From Barnesiella intestinihominis YIT 11860 (GTDB lineage: Bacteria; Bacteroidota; Bacteroidia; Bacteroidales; Barnesiellaceae): a stretch of 64,000 nucleotides of DNA. A model generated the notes under the pieces. It was not told where the DNA came from, did not search any database, and saw nothing but the letters and a program-made list of their open reading frames with translations. Positions 56,489 through 64,000 of this stretch are shown in pieces. Made by a program: the position numbers and the translations under genes. Each line of letters starts with the position of its first letter. Position 1 is the first letter of the stretch. Location: positions 124,001 through 188,000 of the forward strand of contig NZ_JH815205.1 in NCBI RefSeq assembly GCF_000296465.1, written 5' to 3'.

Positions 56489-57034
56489 TTACTCCCGCTC
56501 TACTTGCGAATTTTCCAGCTCCAACGGAGTCTTGCGACCAAAAATTTTAACCATTACTTTCAGTTTCTTTTTCTCGTTGTTCACCTCCTCGATAATTCCA
56601 CTAAATCCGTTAAACGGACCATAGTTTACTTTTACCGTTTCACCGACATGATATACAACGGCCGGTTCGTCACCCACCTCCTGCATCTCGTCGACTGCGC
56701 CCAACATACGATTAACTTCCGAAGGCCGTAAAGGCTCCGGCTGATTGGATTTTCCGCCCAAAAAGTCAATCACATTCGTTGTATTACGCAAATGATGAAC
56801 AACCTCACCTACTAAAATGGCTTCGACAAAAACATAACCCGAGTAAAGATTTTTCTCCTTTACCACCTTTTTCCCGTTACGTACGGTGTAAACTTTTTCG
56901 GTAGGTATCAAGACCTGAAATACATAATTGCCAAGATCGGTATTCTTGATTTCTGCATCAAGAACTTCTTTGACCTTGTTCTCTTTTCCGCTTATGGCAC
57001 GCAAAACGTACCAGCCTTTTTTTTCTTCAGACAT
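56489..57034 (-). CDS. nusG: Transcription termination/antitermination protein NusG
   Basis: The 181-residue protein has the NGN domain (WYVLRAISGKENKVKE, then YSGYVFVEAIL) and a C-terminal KOW domain with GETVKVNYGPFNGFSGIIEEV. It binds RNA polymerase and couples it to Rho and ribosomes. It lies 16 bases behind secE. Confidence 0.98.
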   Translation of the reverse strand: MSEEKKGWYVLRAISGKENKVKEVLDAEIKNTDLGNYVFQVLIPTEKVYTVRNGKKVVKEKNLYSGYVFVEAILVGEVVHHLRNTTNVIDFLGGKSNQPEPLRPSEVNRMLGAVDEMQEVGDEPAVVYHVGETVKVNYGPFNGFSGIIEEVNNEKKKLKVMVKIFGRKTPLELENSQVERE

Positions 57035-57050
57035 TGATTTACCTCCCTAA

Positions 57051-57248
57051 TTAAAGACCTCCGTAAATAAGGTGCATGATTTTGTCAATACATTGATCCA
57101 TTGCAAATATGACTATAGCGATAATAAGGGAAGCAAACATAACCACCACAGCACTATTTGCCAACTCCGACTTGGTAGGCCAAGAAACCTTATGTACCAA
57201 TTCGTTATAAGAATCTTGGATATCGGCAAGTATTTTCAATTTCTTCAT
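57051..57248 (-). CDS. secE: Preprotein translocase subunit SecE
   Basis: The 65-residue protein has the short amphipathic region HKVSWPTKSELANSA followed by a single membrane helix, the minimal bacterial SecE. The ATG at 57248 (MKKLKILADIQ) is right because a longer frame would run back into tRNA-Trp. Confidence 0.95.
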   Translation of the reverse strand: MKKLKILADIQDSYNELVHKVSWPTKSELANSAVVVMFASLIIAIVIFAMDQCIDKIMHLIYGGL

Positions 57249-57265
57249 TGTTTCACTAAATTTTG

Positions 57266-57338
57266 CACGGGTCGAGAGACTCGAACTCCCGACACCTGGT
57301 TTTGGAGACCAGTGCTCTACCAACTGAGCTAGACCCGT
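57266..57338 (-). tRNA. tRNA-Trp (CCA)
   Basis: The minus strand folds into a 73-base cloverleaf: acceptor ACGGGTC / GACCCGT, discriminator G, anticodon loop CTCCAAA with anticodon CCA, and T arm GGGAGTTCGAGTCTCTC. It lies between tuf and secE in the standard place. Confidence 0.97.
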
Positions 57339-57340
57339 AT

Positions 57341-57369
57341 AAAATCAGCCCCACAAAGAGGCTGATTTT
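57341..57369 (-). terminator. Terminator-like hairpin between tuf and tRNA-Trp
   Basis: A perfect 10-bp stem (57360-57369 with 57341-57350) and nine-base loop; on the minus strand the descending arm ends in TTTT. It starts 32 bases after the tuf stop and ends 3 bases ahead of tRNA-Trp, for which no separate promoter is visible, so read-through or a processing function is implied. Confidence 0.65.
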
Positions 57370-57400
57370 GTAGTTTTATAAAAACTAACCCTTTATAGAA

Positions 57401-58585
57401 TTAGTCCAAAATATCTGTGATCTGACCAGAACCTACCGTACGGCCACCTTCACGGATTGCAAAACGCAAACCTTTGTCGCAAGCCACCGGAGTGATAAGT
57501 TTCACATTGATAGTAACGTGGTCACCCGGCATTACCATTTCTACACCTTCGGGAAGAGTGATTTCACCCGTTACGTCGAGCGTACGAATGTAGAATTGAG
57601 GACGGTAGTGATTGTGGAAAGGAGTGTGACGACCACCTTCTTCTTTCTTCAAGATATAAACCTGAGCTTTGAACTCAGAGTGAGGTTTAACCTGTCCCGG
57701 GTGGCAGATAACCATACCACGTTTGATTTCATTCTTGTCGATACCACGGAGCAACAAACCAACGTTATCGCCAGCTTCGCCTTCGTCAAGAATCTTACGG
57801 AACATTTCAACACCGGTTACAACCGATTTCTTGTCTGCTCCCAAACCGAGGATTTGAACTTCATCACCCACTTTTACGCGACCTGCCTCGATACGACCAG
57901 TAGCAACAGTACCACGACCCGTAATAGAGAAGACGTCTTCAACAGGCATCAAGAAAGGTTTATCAACATCGCGCGGAGGCAGAGGAATCCAATTATCGAC
58001 AGCATCCATCAACTCCATCACTTTCTCTTCCCATTGAGGTTCGCCATTCAATGCGCCCAATGCAGATCCACGAATAATAGGAGTATTGTCACCGTCATAT
58101 TCATATGCTGAAAGCAATTCTCTCATTTCCATTTCAACGAGTTCGAGCATCTCTTCATCGTCAACCATATCGCATTTGTTCAAGAACACAACGATACGAG
58201 GAACGTTCACCTGGCGAGCCAACAAGATATGCTCACGAGTCTGAGGCATAGGACCATCGGTAGCTGCAACTACGATAATAGCACCGTCCATCTGCGCAGC
58301 ACCAGTTACCATGTTCTTCACATAGTCGGCGTGACCCGGACAGTCCACGTGTGCGTAGTGACGATTTGCAGTTTCATATTCTACGTGAGAGGTATTGATG
58401 GTAATACCACGTTCTTTTTCTTCAGGAGCGTTATCGATAGAATCGAAAGAACGCAATTCTGAAAGACCTTTTTTTGCAAGAACCGTAGTGATAGCGGCGG
58501 TCAAGGTCGTTTTACCGTGGTCTACGTGACCGATAGTACCAATATTTACGTGTGGTTTGGTACGTTGAAACTGTTCTTTTGCCAT
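57401..58585 (-). CDS. tuf: Elongation factor Tu
   Basis: The 394-residue GTPase brings aminoacyl-tRNA to the ribosome. GTP-binding motifs are present: [23 protein letters not shown] and the SAL of RGSALGAL; the switch region reads [18 protein letters not shown]. Length is normal. It lies between the Tyr-Gly-Thr tRNA genes and tRNA-Trp. Confidence 0.98.
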   Translation of the reverse strand: MAKEQFQRTKPHVNIGTIGHVDHGKTTLTAAITTVLAKKGLSELRSFDSIDNAPEEKERGITINTSHVEYETANRHYAHVDCPGHADYVKNMVTGAAQMDGAIIVVAATDGPMPQTREHILLARQVNVPRIVVFLNKCDMVDDEEMLELVEMEMRELLSAYEYDGDNTPIIRGSALGALNGEPQWEEKVMELMDAVDNWIPLPPRDVDKPFLMPVEDVFSITGRGTVATGRIEAGRVKVGDEVQILGLGADKKSVVTGVEMFRKILDEGEAGDNVGLLLRGIDKNEIKRGMVICHPGQVKPHSEFKAQVYILKKEEGGRHTPFHNHYRPQFYIRTLDVTGEITLPEGVEMVMPGDHVTINVKLITPVACDKGLRFAIREGGRTVGSGQITDILD

Positions 58586-58628
58586 AGCTTTGTATTATTT
58601 TATAAATGATTAGCTTTCTAAAAACTTG

Positions 58629-58700
<72 letters not shown>

Positions 58701-58712
58701 ATTTATTCTTGG

Positions 58713-58785
58713 AGCGGAAGACGAGGCTCAAACTCGCGACCCTCAGCTTGGAAGGCTGATGCTCTATCAACTGAGCTACTTCCGC
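58713..58785 (-). tRNA. tRNA-Gly (TCC) with U56 in the T loop
   Basis: The minus strand folds into a 73-base cloverleaf with acceptor GCGGAAG / CTTCCGC and anticodon loop CTTCCAA (anticodon TCC). The T loop reads TTTGAGC, so position 56, nearly always C, is T here. Confidence 0.95.
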
Positions 58786-58793
58786 ATTTTTTG

Positions 58794-58876
58794 TGGGCAA
58801 AGATGGATTCGAACCACCGAAGGCGTAAGCCAGCAGATTTACAGTCTGCCCCATTTGGCCACTCTGGTATTTGCCC
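58794..58876 (-). tRNA. tRNA-Tyr (GTA)
   Basis: The minus strand folds into an 83-base tRNA with a long variable arm, acceptor GGGCAAA / TTTGCCC, discriminator A, and anticodon GTA in CTGTAAA. It is the first gene of the tRNA-tuf group. Confidence 0.96.
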
Positions 58877-58952
58877 TTATATTAGCCTTTACAAGACCTT
58901 AAATTTACATCTCCCCCCCTCTACCACACACATCTTTCCTTTTCAGAAGAAT

Positions 58953-59000
58953 GCACCCGTTTATCAAAGATTGAGTCGGTGAGAAACGGGTGCAAATTTA
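58953..59000 (-). promoter_or_regulatory. Promoter -7 element and 10-bp inverted repeat before the tRNA-tuf operon
   Basis: On the minus strand TAAATTTG (59000-58993) is a -7 element with a TTG 18 bases upstream, close to consensus. It abuts the inverted repeat GCACCCGTTT (58993-58984) with AAACGGGTGC (58962-58953), which lies across the expected start of transcription. Confidence 0.5.
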
Positions 59001-59040
59001 GGCATTAATTTTAAATTACAAAAATATCAGTACATTTTTT

Positions 59041-59343
59041 TTACTTTTCACGCATCTTTTCTTTGGTTTTCAGAAGCTGCTTAACGAGAGCCTCGACAGC
59101 CATATCGACCGCCTCTTCAAAGGTATCGGCAACCTTGCAGGAAAACATATCCTCATTTCTCGGAACAAGAACCTTAATTCCAGCCTCTTTGTTCTGTGCC
59201 GTTTCCGGTTTTACCACTTTCAAAGAAACTTCGACGGCTATAATCCCATCGTAATATTGTTCTAATTTAGAAACTTTTTTCTGAATAAATTTTTCCAACT
59301 TTTCTGATGCATCGAAATGAATCGCTTGAATACGGATTTCCAT
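59041..59343 (-). CDS. hpf: Ribosome hibernation-promoting factor, short form
   Basis: The 100-residue protein is the HPF/YfiA-type factor that binds the 30S decoding area and inactivates ribosomes in slow growth: MEIRIQAIHFDASEKLEKFIQKKVSKLEQYYDG and the middle VKVVKPETAQNKEAGIKVLVP. The length is that of the short form without the dimerisation domain. It follows the xerC-type recombinase by 13 bases and is probably cotranscribed with it. Confidence 0.94.
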   Translation of the reverse strand: MEIRIQAIHFDASEKLEKFIQKKVSKLEQYYDGIIAVEVSLKVVKPETAQNKEAGIKVLVPRNEDMFSCKVADTFEEAVDMAVEALVKQLLKTKEKMREK

Positions 59344-59356
59344 ATTTCCTCCTTTT

Positions 59357-60238
59357 TTATGACTTTCTTTTCGGGAAAGCCTGGTTATAACTTTGTTTTA
59401 GTTCTTCAAACGTTATATGTGTATATACCTCGGTTGAAGCTAATGAATGATGTCCGAGCAGTTCCTTGACACTATTGAGAGTTGCCCCGTTATTCAGCAT
59501 AGCCGACGCGAATGTATGACGCAATACATGCGGACTTCTTTTATCGAGCGAACAAACTTTCGACAAAGACCCATTGACTACCCGATAAACTAACTGCGGA
59601 TATAACGGTTCCCCATTTTCCCGAACGAAAAAGAAGCCACAATCATCTCCACACGACTCTTTACGAGCCTGCCGATAACCGGCAATCATCTGCGACAATT
59701 CCTCTCCGTACGGAATCAGCCTCTGTTTATTCCTTTTTCCCGTCACCTTTATCTCTCCTTCACGCACATCAGTATCCCTCAACCCTATCAATTCGGCTCG
59801 GCGCATACCCGTATGATAAAGCATAGCGATAATAAGTTTGTTACGGACCGCCTCGAAACCTTCGCCATACGACACATCGTCCAAAAGCTCATTCATGGAG
59901 TCCTGCCGAAGATAAACCGGCATTTTCTTATGTACCTTAGGCAAAGGAATATTTTTCACAGGGCTTTCCTGAATATCCGATTGCACCACAAGATAGCGGT
60001 AAAAAGCCCTCAAAGAAGAAATCTTACGGCAAATACTACGAGCCGACATTCCTCCTTCCGACAAAAGAGCTACCCATTCGCGAATGCAATCGGAGGTTAC
60101 CTTTTGCATCTCAATACCATCACACTCGGTTTCAAGGAACTTTTTAAACTGAAACAAATCGTTTCTATATGACAATACGGTATGAGTAGAAAGATTCTTC
60201 TCATACCGGATATATTCTAAAAACGATTCGATCGGCAT
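59357..60238 (-). CDS. Tyrosine recombinase of the XerC/XerD family
   Basis: The 293-residue protein has an N-terminal SAM-like core-binding domain (residues 1-85) and a catalytic domain with the conserved residues: Arg in HTGMRRAELIGL, Lys in VTGKRNKQR, His-x-x-Arg in HVLRHTFASAM, His in LLGHHSLAS, and Tyr nucleophile in STEVYTHITFEEL. It resembles chromosome dimer resolution recombinases; whether XerC or XerD is not clear. It lies between rpsU and hpf, with no sign of mobility. A hairpin covers its start codon. Confidence 0.92.
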   Translation of the reverse strand: MPIESFLEYIRYEKNLSTHTVLSYRNDLFQFKKFLETECDGIEMQKVTSDCIREWVALLSEGGMSARSICRKISSLRAFYRYLVVQSDIQESPVKNIPLPKVHKKMPVYLRQDSMNELLDDVSYGEGFEAVRNKLIIAMLYHTGMRRAELIGLRDTDVREGEIKVTGKRNKQRLIPYGEELSQMIAGYRQARKESCGDDCGFFFVRENGEPLYPQLVYRVVNGSLSKVCSLDKRSPHVLRHTFASAMLNNGATLNSVKELLGHHSLASTEVYTHITFEELKQSYNQAFPKRKS

Positions 60239-60271
60239 ATTCTCGTAGCTTTTAACTTACGCTACGAATAT
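60237..60271 (-). promoter_or_regulatory. Hairpin overlapping the start codon of the recombinase gene
   Basis: On the minus strand the 11-base arm ATATTCGTAGC (60271-60261) pairs with GCTACGAGAATAT (60249-60237) apart from a two-base bulge; the second arm includes part of the ATG at 60238. It could limit translation initiation. No T tract follows, so it is not a terminator of rpsU. Confidence 0.5.
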
Positions 60272-60317
60272 AAAGGAAATTCTTGAAAAATCCAATATTT
60301 GCCAACAACAAAAAAAA

Positions 60318-60509
60318 TTAATCTTCTATCTGTTGAAGTTTCTGAATGTAGATAGCACGCATCATTTTTTTGCGGTTCGTAACAGATGGTTTTTCAAATG
60401 CCTGACGGTTACGCAATTCCTTAACTACACCTGTTTTTTCAAATTTCCGTTTGAATTTTTTCAAAGCCTTCTCGATGTTTTCGCCTTCTTTTACTGGAAC
60501 TATAATCAT
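60318..60509 (-). CDS. rpsU: 30S ribosomal protein S21
   Basis: The 63-residue basic protein begins MIIVPVKEGENIEKALKKFKRKFEKTGVVKELRNRQAFEKPS, which is the Bacteroidota S21 form. In this phylum S21 is connected with sequestration of the anti-Shine-Dalgarno sequence of 16S rRNA. It has its own promoter and precedes the recombinase gene by 79 bases. Confidence 0.97.
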   Translation of the reverse strand: MIIVPVKEGENIEKALKKFKRKFEKTGVVKELRNRQAFEKPSVTNRKKMMRAIYIQKLQQIED

Positions 60510-60557
60510 AATTATTTAGAAATTAGTTTATTTGTTTCTTTTGAATAAATTGCGGTG

Positions 60558-60589
60558 CAAAATTATAGATTGTTTTGTGATTAACAAAA
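60558..60589 (-). promoter_or_regulatory. Promoter of rpsU
   Basis: On the minus strand TTTTG (60589-60585), 19 bases, TAATTTTG (60565-60558): a complete Bacteroidales promoter 49 bases before the start codon. Confidence 0.75.
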
Positions 60590-60763
60590 CTTTCGACCGC
60601 TAAAATATACTCGAAAATAAATTTTACACAAAATCGGCACGATTATATCCATCTTTCTATTCCAATATTTTCACAGCCTTTTATCTTCTTATTTTACTAA
60701 ATATCGTTACCTTTACACACGGTTGATAAATATTTATCGACAATAACTCTAAACATTCAGATT

Positions 60764-62542
60764 ATGAGTAAATCGACATTACCCCGACTCAAAGCCCTGC
60801 GTGACGAAATGGGCAAAGCCGGTATTACAGCTTTCATCATACCGGGAACCGACCCGCATCAAAGCGAATACTATGCCAGCCATTGGGCGGCACGAACTTG
60901 GATTTCCGGATTCGACGGATCGGCTGGAACTGCGGTCGTCACAACCAATCAAGCCGGATTATGGACCGACTCGCGGTACTTCCTCCAAGCCGCTCAACAA
61001 CTGGAAGATTCCGGGTTCGAACTTTTTAAAGAAGGACTGCCCGACACTCCCACCATCGAGCAATGGCTACTGACCACTCTACCGCAAGGTGCGACCATCG
61101 CCATCGACGGCACACTGTTCGGGGCATCGAAAGCCGCTGCGATAAAACAAAACTTCGAGAGCCACGGCTTCCGATTCGTATCCGATTTCACTCCGTTCGA
61201 CTCCATTTGGGAAAAACGCCCATCGATCCCCAAAAACGAAGCCTTTATTCACGATGAAAAGTACAGCGGAGAATCTATCTCGGATAAAATAGCCCGAATT
61301 ATGGAGCAAGTACGCCAGGCAGGAGCCGATGCTCTGTTACTGGCGGCTCTGGACGAAATTGCTTGGGCATTTAACATACGGGGAACCGACGTAGAATGCA
61401 ATCCGGTCGTCATTTGCTATGCATACATAGACGACTCCCAGCGTATTCTTTTTATCGACAAAGCCAAAATCAACGATACGGTCTGCCAATACCTGCAAAA
61501 AAATAGCGTAGAAATAATGCCCTATGAAAACATTTTCGACTTCGTAGCAACTCTACCGGCAGAGAAAAAAGTATTCGTAGACACCAACAAAATCAACTAC
61601 ACCTTATTAAATAAACTGCATGCCATACCCGTATCGGGCCAATCCCCTATCGCTCTACTGAAAAGCATCAAAAACGAGACTCAGCTTGCCGGAACACGCG
61701 AGGCAATGATACGCGACGGTGTAGCATTGGTTAGATTCTTCCGTTGGTTAGAAAAAAATATCGACAGCGGCAAAGTAACCGAAATAACAGTTGCCGAGAA
61801 ACTGCGAGAGTTCCGCTCGCAACAAAGTCTTTATGTAGGAGAAAGTTTCGCCACTATCGCCGGATTCAACGAGCATGGGGCCATTGTCCATTACTCGGCG
61901 ACACCCGAAAGCAATGCGATCATTTCTCGCAAGGGATTCCTGCTCATCGACTCAGGGGCGCAATATCTCGACGGGACTACCGACATCACTCGCACCGTAT
62001 CGTTAGGCAATCTGTCCCCTCGCCAAAAGCGGGACTTCACACTGGTAATGAAAGGGCATATCGCTCTCGCCTCTTGTCATTATCCGCAAGGTACGCGCGG
62101 AGCCCAACTCGATGCCCTCGCCCGCCATTTCCTATGGGACGACCACCTCAACTACTTGCACGGGACTGGTCATGGAGTCGGGCATTTCCTCAATGTCCAC
62201 GAGGGACCACAAAACATACGCCTCGAAGAAAATCCCACGCCTCTCATGCCGGGCATGATTACCTCTAACGAACCGGGATTATACCGTACCGGCGAATATG
62301 GCATACGTTGTGAAAATTTAGTCTTGACAGTGCCCGATTACGAAAATGAATTCGGCATGTTTTACCGGTTCGAGACTCTTACCCTTTTCCCCTTCGATAC
62401 CGAGGCTCTCGATATTCCCATCATGACCGAGAAAGAAATCGAGTGGCTCAACAGCTATCACGAAATGGTCTATGACCGATTAAGTCCGATGCTTGACGAG
62501 GAAGAGCAACAATGGTTACACCGCAAAACAACAGCAATTTAA
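60764..62542 (+). CDS. pepP: Xaa-Pro aminopeptidase (M24B, aminopeptidase P family)
   Basis: The 592-residue cytoplasmic enzyme removes N-terminal residues in front of Pro. Two creatinase-like N-terminal domains are followed by a pita-bread catalytic domain with the metal ligands Asp in LLIDSGAQYLDGTTDITRT (both Asp), His in HGTGHGVGHFLNVHEGP, Glu in ITSNEPGLY and Glu in RCENLVL. The length of about 590 with a C-terminal subdomain matches the eukaryote-like long aminopeptidase P. A weak promoter candidate, TACCTTTA, lies about 60 bases upstream. The gamma-carbonic anhydrase gene starts 25 bases after it. Confidence 0.95.
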   Translation: MSKSTLPRLKALRDEMGKAGITAFIIPGTDPHQSEYYASHWAARTWISGFDGSAGTAVVTTNQAGLWTDSRYFLQAAQQLEDSGFELFKEGLPDTPTIEQWLLTTLPQGATIAIDGTLFGASKAAAIKQNFESHGFRFVSDFTPFDSIWEKRPSIPKNEAFIHDEKYSGESISDKIARIMEQVRQAGADALLLAALDEIAWAFNIRGTDVECNPVVICYAYIDDSQRILFIDKAKINDTVCQYLQKNSVEIMPYENIFDFVATLPAEKKVFVDTNKINYTLLNKLHAIPVSGQSPIALLKSIKNETQLAGTREAMIRDGVALVRFFRWLEKNIDSGKVTEITVAEKLREFRSQQSLYVGESFATIAGFNEHGAIVHYSATPESNAIISRKGFLLIDSGAQYLDGTTDITRTVSLGNLSPRQKRDFTLVMKGHIALASCHYPQGTRGAQLDALARHFLWDDHLNYLHGTGHGVGHFLNVHEGPQNIRLEENPTPLMPGMITSNEPGLYRTGEYGIRCENLVLTVPDYENEFGMFYRFETLTLFPFDTEALDIPIMTEKEIEWLNSYHEMVYDRLSPMLDEEEQQWLHRKTTAI

Positions 62543-62567
62543 TCCAAGTTAAAATTATAAACTAATC

Positions 62568-63086
62568 ATGGCACTTATAAAATCAGTACGGGGATTTACC
62601 CCGAAAGTCGGTAAAGACTGTTTCCTCGCCGATAATGCAGTTCTCATCGGCGATACCGTTATCGGCGACGAATGTAGTATCTGGTTCGGAGCCATCTTGC
62701 GAGGCGATGTCAATTCTATTCGTATCGGCAACCGGGTTAACATTCAAGACGGATCGGTATTGCATACTCTATACGAAAAATCCACCATCGAAATCGGCGA
62801 CGACGTATCCATCGGACACAACGTTACCATACACGGAGCTACCATACACGACGGAGCCCTCGTAGGCATGGGCTCGGTAATTCTCGACCATGCTGTCGTA
62901 GGCGAAGGAGCCATCGTTGCCGCCGGATCGGTTGTGTTGAGCAAGACAGTCATCAAACCGGGTGAGCTTTGGGGCGGAACACCGGCCAAATTCATCAAAA
63001 TGGTAGACCCCGAACAATCGAAAGAGATCAATCAAAAAATCGCCAAAAACTACCTGATGTATTCCAAGTGGTACGAGGAAGAATAG
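62568..63086 (+). CDS. Gamma-carbonic-anhydrase family protein (hexapeptide repeat)
   Basis: The 172-residue protein is a left-handed beta-helix of hexapeptide repeats, with DECSIWFGAILRGDVNSIRIGNRVNIQDGSVLH and DDVSIGHNVTIHGATIHDGALVGMGSVI, the second block holding the three His spacing of the YrdA/Paa Y-type gamma-class proteins. It probably forms a trimer with metal at subunit interfaces; carbonic anhydrase activity is possible but not certain in this branch. It probably forms an operon with pepP and ends at a strong terminator. Confidence 0.87.
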   Translation: MALIKSVRGFTPKVGKDCFLADNAVLIGDTVIGDECSIWFGAILRGDVNSIRIGNRVNIQDGSVLHTLYEKSTIEIGDDVSIGHNVTIHGATIHDGALVGMGSVILDHAVVGEGAIVAAGSVVLSKTVIKPGELWGGTPAKFIKMVDPEQSKEINQKIAKNYLMYSKWYEEE

Positions 63087-63104
63087 TCTTTCCGTAATAT
63101 CATG

Positions 63105-63138
63105 CAAAGGGACTGCCGATTAGCAGTCCCTTTGTCTT
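63105..63138 (+). terminator. Terminator after the pepP-carbonic anhydrase operon
   Basis: A perfect 12-bp stem (63105-63116 with 63123-63134), six-base loop, is followed by TCTTTT. Confidence 0.88.
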
Positions 63139-63163
63139 TTGATAACACGGTACAATGATCGAA

Positions 63164-63229
63164 ATAACCTATGGTTATAACCGATAACCACAAAGAAATC
63201 CCATATTCGAAATGAAATCTCTACCTTTG
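63164..63229 (+). promoter_or_regulatory. Promoter of the YeiH-type gene with overlapping ATAACC/GGTTAT repeats
   Basis: TACCTTTG (63222-63229) is a -7 element. About 45-60 bases upstream, ATAACC-TAT-GGTTAT (63164-63178), the perfect palindrome GGTTATAACC (63173-63182) and a further ATAACC form overlapping repeats, resembling a regulator binding site. Confidence 0.5.
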
Positions 63230-63345
63230 CGTCCGAAAAGGGAAACGACACCCGGAATGAACGTATATCGCATTCCGCATTAACTGTATCAAACGGCAAA
63301 TTTTCCCCAACTCGATTATAAAAAAACAATTTAATTCATTTTGAT

Positions 63346-64000
63346 ATGTTCAGCGAAAAACAAGGAAATGTCCTCCACGGTATTCTGTTGATTGTACTTT
63401 TTTCATTCTCCGCCTTTTACATTGCAGAATTCCAATTTATAAAAAATCTATCACTCAGCCCCCTCATCGTAGGCATCATACTGGGTATGCTCTACGCCAA
63501 CAGCCTGCGTAACCGATTGCCCGAGACATGGGTTCCGGGCATAAAATTCTGCTCGAAACAAGTACTTCGTGCCGGTATCGTCCTCTACGGATTCCGGTTG
63601 ACCTTCCAAAGCGTTATCGCCATAGGAGCCTCGGCCATACTCATCGACGTGATTATCGTCACCTGCACCATTCTATTGGGTTTCTTGGTGGGGAAACTGT
63701 TGAAGATGGACAATGACCTCGCCCTGCTCACCGCCACAGGTAGCGCCATCTGTGGAGCCGCTGCTGTTTTGGGTGCAGAACCGGTAGTAAAAAGCGAACC
63801 CCATAAAACAGCAGTTGCTGTCTCGACGGTTGTCATTTTCGGTACGCTCTCGATGTTCATTTATCCCATTCTTTACCGAGCCGGAGTATTCGACCTCACA
63901 CCCGAACAAATGGGACTCTACACAGGCTCTACCTTACACGAAGTAGCCCACGTGGTAGGGGCGGGTAACGCGATGGGGAAAGAGATTTCCGACTCGGCAA
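63346..64000 (+). CDS. YeiH/UPF0324 family putative sulfate exporter (N-terminal part, cut by window edge)
   Basis: From the ATG at 63346 the frame remains open to the window end, 218 codons. It encodes a polytopic membrane protein with LSPLIVGIILGMLYAN, QVLRAGIVLYGFRLTF and TGSAICGAAAVLGAEPVVKSEPHKTAVAVS, all hallmarks of the YeiH/UPF0324 family, and EVAHVVGAGNAMG near the edge. Family members are called sulfate exporters from work on a taurine-utilising species; the substrate here is not known. In many bacteria a LysR gene lies next to it; none is seen in the window. Confidence 0.92.
   Translation, partial: MFSEKQGNVLHGILLIVLFSFSAFYIAEFQFIKNLSLSPLIVGIILGMLYANSLRNRLPETWVPGIKFCSKQVLRAGIVLYGFRLTFQSVIAIGASAILIDVIIVTCTILLGFLVGKLLKMDNDLALLTATGSAICGAAAVLGAEPVVKSEPHKTAVAVSTVVIFGTLSMFIYPILYRAGVFDLTPEQMGLYTGSTLHEVAHVVGAGNAMGKEISDSA

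Noticed and set aside
57249-57323. Extended SecE start running toward tRNA-Trp
   Set aside because: The added residues are translated tRNA sequence; MKKLKILADIQ is a normal SecE start.
59357-60238. Integrase of a mobile element
   Set aside because: The tyrosine recombinase lies between rpsU and hpf in a core operon with no attachment repeats or cargo, fitting a housekeeping Xer protein.

Overview
The window is chromosomal DNA of a strictly gut-type Bacteroidales bacterium. The main grounds are the recurrent promoter form (TTG or TTTG, 19-21 bases, then TAnnTTTG) in front of many genes, the near absence of Shine-Dalgarno sequences, Bacteroidota-restricted families (DUF4954, DUF4886, the DUF5117-type zinc metalloprotease), and the order hisG-hisD-hisC-hisB. 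The family is uncertain; a Barnesiella/Coprobacter-like genome is a guess from base composition and from the hydrogenase. There is no prophage, CRISPR array or intact insertion sequence; most of the window is core genome with two accessory islands.

Layout. 1-3.9 kb: histidine operon on the minus strand, preceded by a 17-codon leader peptide with four His codons and a terminator hairpin, so apparently controlled by attenuation. 3.9-5.7 kb: phosphate transporter and its DUF47 partner. 5.9-6.5 kb: tRNA-modification methyltransferase mnmD. 6.5-17.2 kb: a complete membrane-bound [NiFe] uptake hydrogenase locus built as two divergent operons, hypF-hypA-hypB-methyltransferase to the left and hypC-hypD-hypE-hyaA-hyaB-hyaC-hyaD to the right; the small subunit has the six-cysteine proximal cluster pattern of oxygen-tolerant enzymes. 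17.6-31.7 kb: secreted or lipid-anchored hydrolases, tRNA-Asp, asnA, a large secreted metalloprotease, hflX, a DUF4954 beta-helix protein, and an exported Ntn amidase with a urea transporter.

31.8-37.3 kb: the least understood island, TetR regulator, (C-terminally short) LCMT-type methyltransferase, ABC half-transporter, second methyltransferase, ABC half-transporter, tightly packed and probably one operon. 37.5-45.9 kb: thioesterase, dprA, zinc-type cation efflux, trpS, inositol monophosphatase, Lrp regulator, HAD phosphatase, acetyltransferase, and a zinc-uptake pair znuA-znuC without a permease gene.

46-60.5 kb: the universal transcription/translation block on the minus strand, read as rpsU, xerC-type recombinase, hpf, tRNA-Tyr, tRNA-Gly, tRNA-Thr, tuf, tRNA-Trp, secE, nusG, rplK, rplA, rplJ, rplL, rpoB, rpoC, with terminator-like hairpins after tuf and between rplL and rpoB. 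60.8-64 kb: aminopeptidase P, gamma-carbonic anhydrase-like protein and the start of a YeiH-type transporter cut by the window edge.

Start sites were moved downstream from the longest reading frame where family N-termini, promoter position or absence of an ATG demanded it (pit, mnmD, hypA, hypF, hypC, hypD, dprA, czcD, rplK, secE, tetR and others). All functional calls rest on reading the translated sequences; no database search was run.
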